Source of the DNA: JBKEAJ01 sp047972135
GTDB lineage: Bacteria > Bacteroidota > Bacteroidia > Bacteroidales > Prolixibacteraceae
DNA: 28,143 nucleotides
Assembly: GCA_047972135.1 (NCBI GenBank)
Contig: JBKEAJ010000071.1
Coordinates: 1 to 28,143, forward strand
Direction of reading: 5' to 3'
In this document: positions 14,917-22,631 of the stretch, one piece after another
Position numbering within the stretch: the stretch's first letter is position 1
Layout: the number at the start of each line of letters is the position of its first letter
Made by a program: the position numbers and the translations under genes
Notes under the pieces: generated by a model
The model's input: only the letters and a program-made list of their open reading frames with translations
Told to the model about the DNA's origin: nothing
Database searches by the model: none

Positions 14917-16062
14917 CTATTCTGAATCTCCCATCAATAGTTGAAATAATCTGGAAGACATCTTTCCCTCATTTGCCTCCTCAAAATCGAAGTCTGTGCA
15001 TGGGACGAAGCGGCAATCGTCGGGGCTTACACTTTGGTCATCACTACAAATATCCACCCAAAATCTACCTGTTATTTCACTCTGATAGAATGTAGCAATT
15101 ACATCCACATCCTTTATAGCGACGATATACTTCTTAAATAAATCGTCCTTATACATGGGGTGCTCGCTAACTCTATACAAAAAAGAATCGCAGAAGTACC
15201 AGACCGCCTGTGCCAAAGCAAAAGCACTTATGTTACGAGTGTCATATTTCGGTATATAATTAAACAAACCGACACACATTACATTGTAGGACACTCCGGC
15301 AAACACCATAAGCTTACAAAGTTCTTCACTGGTCAAACCATTTGCATTGGGTTTTTCCACAGCAGGGAAATCGGCAGCTTTCAACACGCCTATATCAATA
15401 CCTACAACATCAGCCTCTCTGACAATAGGTTCTGCATCTTGCATGAAATCATCTCTCAATCCTCCCAGACTAACATTATCCGCACGGTTTTTAGTATAGT
15501 CTTTTTTTGATATACAAAATTGCTTCTGGTACGCTATGTTTGAAATACTTATCTCTTTTTCTTTGTAGGCTTTAGACAAAAAATTATCAGTATTTATCTT
15601 ACTTATCTTTCCGTCACAAACGTCGAGTTTACTGTCGACATTGACAAACTTCACCTGTTTTTTCGCTTTATTTATCCCGTCGAGTACTGCCAATATCAAG
15701 TCTTGACTTCCACCCAACATAACGATCGGCATTTCATAAGCGTACAAGTAGTTAACTATCTCGCTTAATGCAACATAGCTATCCTCTATTTTATTCCCCA
15801 CTCTAAAATTGCCAAGGTCTACCACTTTTAGTCCATTTACGGCAGACAGTCTATACAACTCTTCTCTAACCTTATCCGGACTACTCGCACTCCCTCTCAC
15901 GGTAGAATTTCTGTCTTCTGGCACTCCCATAATCACAAGATCTACATCAATAGGGATATCCTCTCCTACAACAATTTCCACACTTTTGCCAAATGTAAGT
16001 TTTGGGGATTTTCCCACAGCATCCAACACCGAAGTATTGTCAAAATATAAACCTAGTTCCAT
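14917..16062 (-). CDS. Arginase/formimidoylglutamase-fold protein with degenerate metal site
   Basis: A 381-residue ureohydrolase-fold protein (arginase/agmatinase/formimidoylglutamase family) placed between topA and porP. The fold markers are in order: MLGGSQDLIL (115-124), FVNVDSKLDV (139-148), GIDIGVLKAADFP (221-233), NGLTSEELC (241-249) and CVGLFNYIPKYD (263-274). The two-manganese site of active members uses GGxHD, DAHxD and DxD. Here the first His is Gln (Q120), the second His is Lys (K145) and the second Asp of the last motif is Gly (G225). Three of six ligands are therefore lost and hydrolysis of guanidino substrates is unlikely. It starts 10 bases after topA and ends 63 bases before porP, so it is probably co-expressed with T9SS genes. 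Its function is unknown. Confidence 0.85.
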   Translation of the reverse strand: MELGLYFDNTSVLDAVGKSPKLTFGKSVEIVVGEDIPIDVDLVIMGVPEDRNSTVRGSASSPDKVREELYRLSAVNGLKVVDLGNFRVGNKIEDSYVALSEIVNYLYAYEMPIVMLGGSQDLILAVLDGINKAKKQVKFVNVDSKLDVCDGKISKINTDNFLSKAYKEKEISISNIAYQKQFCISKKDYTKNRADNVSLGGLRDDFMQDAEPIVREADVVGIDIGVLKAADFPAVEKPNANGLTSEELCKLMVFAGVSYNVMCVGLFNYIPKYDTRNISAFALAQAVWYFCDSFLYRVSEHPMYKDDLFKKYIVAIKDVDVIATFYQSEITGRFWVDICSDDQSVSPDDCRFVPCTDFDFEEANEGKMSSRLFQLLMGDSE

Positions 16063-16072
16063 AGACAGGATA

Positions 16073-18430
16073 TTATTTTTTATTTTTTGCTGATTTTCTC
16101 TTTGTTACGGTCTTCTTTTTCGGAGGATTTTCGATAAGCTCTTTACATTTTTCCAAGGTAAGCTCATTAGGGTCTTGGTTCTTTGGAATTTTGTAATTCT
16201 TTTTATTGAATGAAATATATGGACCCCAACGTCCTTCTAAAATTCTTATTTCACTATCTCCATCCTCAAAAACTTTGATAAGTGCTTTTCTATCTTTTTC
16301 TCTCTTATTTTCAATCAATTCCACGGCTCTATCGAAGTCAATTGTCATTGGGTCGTCAACATCTTTCTCTAGGGATACAAATTTATTATCGTGTCTTACA
16401 TAAGGTCCGAATCGTCCAATCCCTATTGTCACCACTTTTCCTTCGTAGTCGCCGAGTTGTCTAGGCAATTTAAACAAATCCAGAGCTTCCTCCAAAGTTA
16501 TGGTTTCAATATGTTGCCCATTTCTCAATTTTGCGAAAGTAGGTTTCTCATCAACCTCTTCCCCACCTTCTCCGAGTTGAGCATAAGCACCATAACGCCC
16601 AATTTTCACAGAAATCGGCTTCCCCGTATTTGGGTCTTCTCCCAAAACGCGTTCTCCTTTTGCACGTTCTGAATTTTCTAGGGCTTCCTCTACACTTTTA
16701 TGAAAAGGTTTATAGAAAGCGTCTATCATTTTCTGCCATTGCATAGAGCCTTCTGCCACTTCATCGAGATGTTCTTCCACCTTGGCAGTAAAACTATACT
16801 CCATAATCCTTTCGAAGTGTTCCACCAGAAAGTCATTTACCACCATTCCTATGTCCGTAGGGAACAATTTCGCTTTCTCGGCGCCGAAATTTTCTTTCTT
16901 TTTATTTTTCTCAATTTTTTGCTCTTTCAGATTGAGTTTCAAGACACTGACATTTCTCTTTTGTGGTTCTCTATCTTCTTTGACCACATATTTTCTATTC
17001 TGAATGGTAGTAATTGTTGGAGCGTAAGTCGATGGTCTTCCGATACCTTGTTCTTCAAGTTTTTTGACCAGACTTGCTTCAGTATATCTAGGTGGCTTCT
17101 GCGTATACTTCTCAATGGCTTCTGCGGAAGCGAGTTCAAGATTCTCTCCAACCTTAAGGGGCGGAAGAAGTCCTTTAACATCCTCAGTATCTGCGTCATC
17201 ATCAGACGACTCGATATATACATTCAAAAACCCGTCAAACTTTATTATTTCTCCCGATGCCGCAAATTTATGTTTATCGTTGTCTAATTTCACGGTTATT
17301 ATTGTCTTTTCCAGCTCTGCATCGCTAATCTGGGATGCTATTGTTCTCTTCCAAATCAGGTCATACAAGCGTTTTTCTTGGTCAGTCCCGCTGACGGCAT
17401 TTTTATCCATATATGTGGGACGTATCGCCTCATGCGCCTCTTGTGCGCCTTTCGACTTAGTAGTATATTTTCTGATTTTCAGATATTTCTCTCCGAAGCG
17501 TTCCAGTATATGTTTTTTAGCTGCATCTACTGCCAGTTCTGAAAGGTTCACGGAGTCTGTTCTCATATAAGTAATTTTTCCTGCTTCGTAGAGTCTTTGT
17601 GCCACACTCATAGTCTGAGAAACTGAGAATCCTAATTTTCTGCTTGCTTCTTGTTGCAATGTAGATGTTGTAAAAGGGGCTGCTGGCGATCTCTTAAGCG
17701 GTTTTTTCTCGACATTATCTACCAAGAACTTCGCATTTTTACATTTTTCCAAGAAGTCTTCAGCCTCTTTTATTGTCTTGAAACGTGTCTGCAGCTCTGC
17801 TTCCAGATATTTCTCAGTCTTTCCTTTTTCGCTGATAATAAACTTAGCAAACACTCTGTATGCTGAAGTAGTATCGAAGCCGATTATCTCTCTTTCGCGT
17901 TCGACAATTAATCGTACTGCCACCGACTGCACGCGTCCTGCCGACAATGAGGGTTGCACCTTGCGCCACAGTACTGGCGAGACCTCAAAGCCTACCATTC
18001 TATCAAGCACACGTCTAGCCTGTTGGGCATCCACAAGATTTTTATCAATAGTTCGAGGGTTCTCTATAGCTTTAAGAATCGCAGGTTTAGTAATTTCATG
18101 AAACACTATTCTCTTTGCTTTTGAGTTATTAACCCCCAAAGTTTCTGCCAGATGCCATGCTATTGCTTCTCCTTCGCGGTCTTCATCGGAAGCCAGCCAT
18201 ACGACCTTTGCACTCTTTACTTTTTTCTTTAAATCTCTGACCACCTTTTTCTTATCATCAGAGATGATATATCGGGGTTCATAATTATTTTTAAGGTCGA
18301 CACCAAAATCTTTCTTCTCCAGATCCCGTATATGCCCATAACTAGAAACAACTTCAAAGTCCTTTCCCAAGAACTTCTCGATAGTTTTAGCTTTAGCAGG
18401 GGACTCCACAATAACCAAATTACTAGACAT
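16073..18430 (-). CDS. topA: DNA topoisomerase I (type IA)
   Basis: Relaxes negatively supercoiled DNA through a 5'-phosphotyrosine intermediate. From ATG 18430 the protein has 785 residues. It opens with the TOPRIM domain (NLVIVESPAKAKTIEKFLG; metal triad DEDRE at 82-86). It continues with the topo IA core, including SLSAGRVQSVAVRLIVERER (161-180) and the active-site Tyr288 in ITYMRTDS, and ends with Toprim C-terminal repeats (GRYGAY, GRFGPY, GRWGPY) and a basic tail KKKTVTKRKSAKNKK. No four-cysteine zinc fingers are present, which is usual for Bacteroidota TopA. An upstream in-frame extension of 34 codons to 18532 is hydrophobic, unlike the family, and is not included. It heads the run leading into the T9SS operon. 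Confidence 0.97.
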   Translation of the reverse strand: MSSNLVIVESPAKAKTIEKFLGKDFEVVSSYGHIRDLEKKDFGVDLKNNYEPRYIISDDKKKVVRDLKKKVKSAKVVWLASDEDREGEAIAWHLAETLGVNNSKAKRIVFHEITKPAILKAIENPRTIDKNLVDAQQARRVLDRMVGFEVSPVLWRKVQPSLSAGRVQSVAVRLIVEREREIIGFDTTSAYRVFAKFIISEKGKTEKYLEAELQTRFKTIKEAEDFLEKCKNAKFLVDNVEKKPLKRSPAAPFTTSTLQQEASRKLGFSVSQTMSVAQRLYEAGKITYMRTDSVNLSELAVDAAKKHILERFGEKYLKIRKYTTKSKGAQEAHEAIRPTYMDKNAVSGTDQEKRLYDLIWKRTIASQISDAELEKTIITVKLDNDKHKFAASGEIIKFDGFLNVYIESSDDDADTEDVKGLLPPLKVGENLELASAEAIEKYTQKPPRYTEASLVKKLEEQGIGRPSTYAPTITTIQNRKYVVKEDREPQKRNVSVLKLNLKEQKIEKNKKKENFGAEKAKLFPTDIGMVVNDFLVEHFERIMEYSFTAKVEEHLDEVAEGSMQWQKMIDAFYKPFHKSVEEALENSERAKGERVLGEDPNTGKPISVKIGRYGAYAQLGEGGEEVDEKPTFAKLRNGQHIETITLEEALDLFKLPRQLGDYEGKVVTIGIGRFGPYVRHDNKFVSLEKDVDDPMTIDFDRAVELIENKREKDRKALIKVFEDGDSEIRILEGRWGPYISFNKKNYKIPKNQDPNELTLEKCKELIENPPKKKTVTKRKSAKNKK

Positions 18431-18716
18431 AATAAGCAACAATAATATTATTAAGACAAAGGAACAAAAATGTCTATAACTTCGCAAATCCACTTGTCCT
18501 ATTTTAATTAACATTTTGACACAAACCGTCATCTTAACACCTAATAATCAGCGGAATAAACACATTAATTTAAACTTTTTTTTCTCTGAATTGTAACAAT
18601 TCGATTATCTCTTCAGACTTTCTGGTTCGAATATTAATGAAATAAAAGTTCTATAAATGGATAGTAATCATTATTTTTGTGGGTTGATTGCAATAAACCA
18701 TTATGAATATGTAGGC
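18431..18716. other. Divergent intergenic region, topA / penicillin-binding protein
   Basis: AT-rich region between two divergent genes. The plus side holds the -7 box at 18672-18679. For topA no exact TAnnTTTG was found on the minus strand; the nearest is CATTTTTG (rc of 18465-18472). No RNA gene or repeat was seen. Confidence 0.5.
18672..18679 (+). promoter_or_regulatory. -7 box of the penicillin-binding protein operon (putative)
   Basis: TATTTTTG matches TAnnTTTG and ends 37 bases before the ATG at 18717. It lies between the two candidate ATG codons (18657 and 18717) and therefore favours the second. At the expected -33 position the sequence is GTTC, one base off TTG. Confidence 0.45.
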
Positions 18717-21113
18717 ATGAATAAGAAGAAAAAAAAGACAGGCAAGGGTTTTCGCAAGTACATTGTCAGATTCTGGATAATATACTTTTCACTAGTATGC
18801 TTTATGGTATTATTTTTTATGCTAATTTCCGTTGGAGCATTGGGTTTTGTTCCAACTTTTGAGGAATTGGAGAATCCCGACAGCATCATTGCGAGCGAGG
18901 TTATTTCAGAAGACAATTCAGTTATTGGTAAATACTTTTTTGCGAGCGAAAACAGGAGTGTACTGGCATATAAGAATTTACCTCAAAGTATTGTACACGC
19001 GTTGATAGCAACGGAGGATGTAAGATTTCGGGAACATTCGGGGGTTGATATGCGAAGTCTGTTTCGGGTTGTAAAAGGAGTTCTGACGGGCAACAGTTCT
19101 ATGGGAGGAGGTAGTACGATATCCCAACAATTGGCAAAGATGCTGTTTCCTCGCCAAGTTAATGCATCCATTCCTGAGTTGATTATGCGAAAATTCAAAG
19201 AATGGGTAATTGCGGTAAAGTTGGAGAGGAGCTACACCAAGGATGAAATCATAGCAATGTATCTTAACAAGTACGATTTTCTAAATCTTGCCGTTGGCAT
19301 AAAATCGGCAAGTCGTATTTACTTCAACATGCCACCTGATTCGCTTCGAATGGAACAATCGGCAATGTTGGTCGGTATGGCAAAGAACTCATCACTTTTC
19401 AATCCTGTCAGATTTCCTGACACAACCTTATTCCGGCGTAATGTAGTTTTGAATCAAATGGAGAAATATGAATACCTGGACGAAAAAACCTGCGATTCTC
19501 TAAAGCAGCTTCCACTAAATCTCGATTTTCAGCGCGAGGACTTCAAGGAGGGGCTCGCATCTTATGCCCGAGAATACATACGTCAATATATGACAGCTAA
19601 GAAGCCTGACATAGACGACTATGCTTCGTGGCAACATGACTTATACGAAAAGCATGTATATGAATGGGAGAATAATCCGCTCTACGGTTGGTGCGAGAAG
19701 AATAAGCGTCCTGACGGAAAGCCCTACAACATATACAAAGATGGTTTGAGAATACATACCACCATTGATTCCCGTATGCAAGGTTATGCCGAGAGTGCCG
19801 TCAGGAAACATCTTTCAGAAAAACTTCAGCCTGAATTTTTTAAAGCTATTAAGAGGTTAAAAAATCCTCCCTTCGCCAACGACGTACCCAACAAAACTGC
19901 GGAGAAGCTATTTTGGGCAGAAATCAGAAAGACAGAAAAATATAGGGTACTTAATAAAGCCGACAAGACAAAAGAAGAAATACAGAAAGCATTTGATGAA
20001 CCTCATCCCATGCGAATTTTCACTTGGCATGGCGAGGTTGACACCGTGATGTCTTCCTTAGATTCTATAAAGCACTATCTCAGCTACTTAAGAAGCTCTA
20101 TGATGTCGGTAGAAGTACCATCGGGACATATTAAAGCCTATGTAGGAGGTCCCAATATGCAGTATTTTATGTACGACATGGCAACATTAGGAAAAAGGCA
20201 ACCAGGTTCAACCGTTAAGCCATTTTTATATACTCTTGCTATCCAAAATGGTATAAAGCCGTGCGAGAAGGTCCCCAACACACCTCACGAGTTTGTACTT
20301 CCGGGTGGAAGAGTTTGGATTTGCAAGAATTCGGGAGGTGGCAGACAAGGAGAGATGGTAAGCCTACAATGGGGTTTGCAGAACTCTATAAATCAAGTTA
20401 CCGCATGGGTAATGAAACAATTTTCACCCACGAGCATGAAAGATTTAATGCAGAGGGCAGGCATACGCTCGCCCATAGACGCAGTACCATCGATGTTTTT
20501 AGGGACAAGCGATGCTACGGTAATGGAGATGGTAGGAGCGTACACGATGTTTCCCAATGGAGGAATAGCCTTAGAGCCAATACTAGTATCCCACATAGAG
20601 GATAAAAACGGGAAAACACTATCAACTTTCAGAGCAACACCGCACGAAGTAATAGATCCCAGCACGGCATACACCATGGTAAAGATGATGCAAAACGTCG
20701 TACATGGAGGTACGGCCTCACGGCTAACATATAATCGTCCATACGGCAATCATACAGAAGCGATAGGTGCAAAAACAGGAACTACTCAAAAACATGCCGA
20801 CGGCTGGTTTATGGGCTACACCCCTAAGTTGGTAACAGGAGTATGGACAGGAGCGGAGCTGAGAAGTATTAGGTTTCCGAACATAAATATGGGACAGGGA
20901 GCTGAGATGGCACTACCGGTATGGGGACTATATATGAATGATGTGCTGAACGACACATCATTGAGTGCTTATTCACGAGCGGACAAATTTGCAATTCCGT
21001 CAGGATACAAAGATTCTGATTACATTTGCGACGACAATAGTACAGAGCCGGTTATCGACACCGTAGGAACATCTGTGGATGAAGGCATTGAACAGCTTAA
21101 TGATTTATTTTAA
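18717..21113 (+). CDS. mrcA: Class A penicillin-binding protein (PBP1A type)
   Basis: Bifunctional peptidoglycan synthase: polymerises glycan strands and cross-links peptides in the periplasm. From ATG 18717 it has 798 residues: a basic N-terminus, one membrane anchor (about 16-44), a GT51 transglycosylase domain with ATEDVRFREHSG (98-109, catalytic E100) and GGSTISQQLAK, and a transpeptidase domain with STVK (498-501), SIN (557-559) and KTGT (686-689). All catalytic motifs are intact. An in-frame ATG at 18657 would add 20 residues that look unlike the family and contain the likely promoter. It is the first of five plus-strand genes and is followed after 12 bases by the acidic protein gene. 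Confidence 0.95.
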   Translation: MNKKKKKTGKGFRKYIVRFWIIYFSLVCFMVLFFMLISVGALGFVPTFEELENPDSIIASEVISEDNSVIGKYFFASENRSVLAYKNLPQSIVHALIATEDVRFREHSGVDMRSLFRVVKGVLTGNSSMGGGSTISQQLAKMLFPRQVNASIPELIMRKFKEWVIAVKLERSYTKDEIIAMYLNKYDFLNLAVGIKSASRIYFNMPPDSLRMEQSAMLVGMAKNSSLFNPVRFPDTTLFRRNVVLNQMEKYEYLDEKTCDSLKQLPLNLDFQREDFKEGLASYAREYIRQYMTAKKPDIDDYASWQHDLYEKHVYEWENNPLYGWCEKNKRPDGKPYNIYKDGLRIHTTIDSRMQGYAESAVRKHLSEKLQPEFFKAIKRLKNPPFANDVPNKTAEKLFWAEIRKTEKYRVLNKADKTKEEIQKAFDEPHPMRIFTWHGEVDTVMSSLDSIKHYLSYLRSSMMSVEVPSGHIKAYVGGPNMQYFMYDMATLGKRQPGSTVKPFLYTLAIQNGIKPCEKVPNTPHEFVLPGGRVWICKNSGGGRQGEMVSLQWGLQNSINQVTAWVMKQFSPTSMKDLMQRAGIRSPIDAVPSMFLGTSDATVMEMVGAYTMFPNGGIALEPILVSHIEDKNGKTLSTFRATPHEVIDPSTAYTMVKMMQNVVHGGTASRLTYNRPYGNHTEAIGAKTGTTQKHADGWFMGYTPKLVTGVWTGAELRSIRFPNINMGQGAEMALPVWGLYMNDVLNDTSLSAYSRADKFAIPSGYKDSDYICDDNSTEPVIDTVGTSVDEGIEQLNDLF

Positions 21114-21125
21114 TTGTATTACTAA

Positions 21126-21656
21126 ATGATATTTACATTCATTTTCACAGCAGAAGATGACGATGATGACAACTTCAGATTGAATATTGATATTGATGCG
21201 TCTTCATCATTCGACGATTTGAGCAAAAGTATCCAACAGTCATTGGGATACAAATCAGATCAGTTATTTACATTTCAAATTCCCGACGAGCGTGGAAATT
21301 TGGAAGTAGAAATTTCTCCGATGATATTCGAAGAGAACGATGTTAATCTGCCTATAGATACTGAATTAGACTATGTCTATTCTCTAAAAGGAATGCTTAC
21401 AATGTACGTATTCGACATGATTAACAACCGGTATCTGGTCATGGAGCTAAGCAACATAGACGAAAATAAGACTCTATCAGTCCCTAAAACTAAAGTTGAA
21501 GGTACTGCTCCACCACAGAGTTTGCAATATAACGAAAAACGCAATTTATCCTCGTCCTTCTTAGATGATTTTGAGAACCTCAAAGACCTTGATGACTTGG
21601 GTGATGATTTGGAAGACTTAGACGACAATGTTTTTGATGACGATGACGATTACTAG
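21126..21656 (+). CDS. Acidic protein of unknown function, upstream of miaA
   Basis: A 176-residue protein with no signal peptide and no membrane segment, so probably cytosolic. The N-terminal part (about 1-120) is an alpha/beta domain: MIFTFIFTAEDDDDDNFRLN, then SFDDLSKSIQQSLGYKSDQL, then strands. This layout faintly recalls the plasmid pRiA4b ORF-3-like fold (PF07929), which is a guess. The C-terminal 35 residues are extremely acidic, mostly Asp and Glu with Leu (e.g. LDDLGDDLEDLDD), and end in DDDDDY. It lies 12 bases after the PBP gene and 6 bases before miaA, so it belongs to the same transcript. The acidic tail could bind a basic partner or metal. No function can be assigned. Confidence 0.8.
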   Translation: MIFTFIFTAEDDDDDNFRLNIDIDASSSFDDLSKSIQQSLGYKSDQLFTFQIPDERGNLEVEISPMIFEENDVNLPIDTELDYVYSLKGMLTMYVFDMINNRYLVMELSNIDENKTLSVPKTKVEGTAPPQSLQYNEKRNLSSSFLDDFENLKDLDDLGDDLEDLDDNVFDDDDDY

Positions 21657-21662
21657 CTGACA

Positions 21663-22571
21663 GTGCCCAGACTAATAGTAATAGTTGGTCCCACTGGGAT
21701 AGGAAAAACAAGGCTTGCCATAGCTATTGCCGAGCGATTATCTTGTGAGATTATATCTTCGGACTCCAGACAGATGTATAGAGAAATGAATATTGGCACG
21801 GCAAAGCCAAGCAAAGAAGAGTTGGCACGTGTACGTCATCATTTCATAGACAACCTAAGCGTAAGGGACTATTACAACGCCAGCCAGTTTGAGTTTGAGG
21901 TCTTAAGTCTGTTAAAACAAAAATTCAAGCAACACGACACTATGGTTATGGCGGGAGGCTCAATGCTTTATACGGATGCTGTTTGCAAAGGGATTGACGA
22001 GCTCCCGACGGTAGACCCCAAGATACGTTCAAAATGGAAGCATATTTTTGAAAACGAAGGTATCGAATCCATACGCAATTATTTAAGGATACTAGATCCT
22101 GAGCATTATGCAGAGGTCGATAAACGCAATCAACAAAGCATAGTTAACGCACTTGAAATAATAGAAATGACTGGTCAAAAGTTTTCTTCACTAAGGACTC
22201 AAACCGTGAGGAAAAGAGATTTTGATATATCCTACATTGGGCTGAATACAGAACGCAAATTACTTTACGAAAAGATAGATTGCAGAGTTGATAAAATGAT
22301 TAGAGACGGTCTGATAGATGAAGTGAAATCTTTGGAGAGATACAAGAGTTTAAACTCACTGAATACTGTAGGTTATAAGGAGATTTTCGAATATTTAGAT
22401 GGGAAAGTCGATTTAGAGCAGGGTATTGAGCATATTAAAAGAGACACTCGTCGCTATGCAAAAAAACAAATAACATGGCATAAAAAAAATCCGAATATAG
22501 AGTGGTTTACTCCTGAACAAACAGAATCAGTATTACGGCACATCAAAGAAAGTTCAAAAGTACAACAATAA
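21663..22571 (+). CDS. miaA: tRNA dimethylallyltransferase
   Basis: Transfers the dimethylallyl group to A37 of tRNAs that read codons starting with U, which improves decoding accuracy. The 302-residue protein starts at GTG 21663 and opens with P-loop GPTGIGKT (9-16), followed by SSDSRQMYREMNIGTAKPS, the substrate-binding block of the family, then HHFID, VMAGGSMLYTDAV and, near the end, NTVGYKEIFEYLDG and RRYAKKQITWHKK. No usable in-frame ATG exists near the start, so the GTG is well supported. It lies 6 bases after the acidic protein gene and 60 bases before the RelA/SpoT gene. Confidence 0.95.
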   Translation: MPRLIVIVGPTGIGKTRLAIAIAERLSCEIISSDSRQMYREMNIGTAKPSKEELARVRHHFIDNLSVRDYYNASQFEFEVLSLLKQKFKQHDTMVMAGGSMLYTDAVCKGIDELPTVDPKIRSKWKHIFENEGIESIRNYLRILDPEHYAEVDKRNQQSIVNALEIIEMTGQKFSSLRTQTVRKRDFDISYIGLNTERKLLYEKIDCRVDKMIRDGLIDEVKSLERYKSLNSLNTVGYKEIFEYLDGKVDLEQGIEHIKRDTRRYAKKQITWHKKNPNIEWFTPEQTESVLRHIKESSKVQQ

Positions 22572-22631
22572 GTACCAAGCAATATGTGTTATTACTTCGG
22601 AGTTATAAAAAATTAAAATCATTACCTAAAC

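Noticed and set aside
16700..17570. Long plus-strand frames opposite topA (195 and 168 codons)
   Set aside because: They lie entirely within conserved topA coding sequence and show hydrophobic, Phe/Ser-rich translations without any domain.
18431..18532. N-terminal extension of topA to 18532
   Set aside because: The added residues are hydrophobic and unlike TopA, whose conserved N-terminus begins right after the ATG at 18430. Otherwise a membrane-anchored topoisomerase would have to be proposed.
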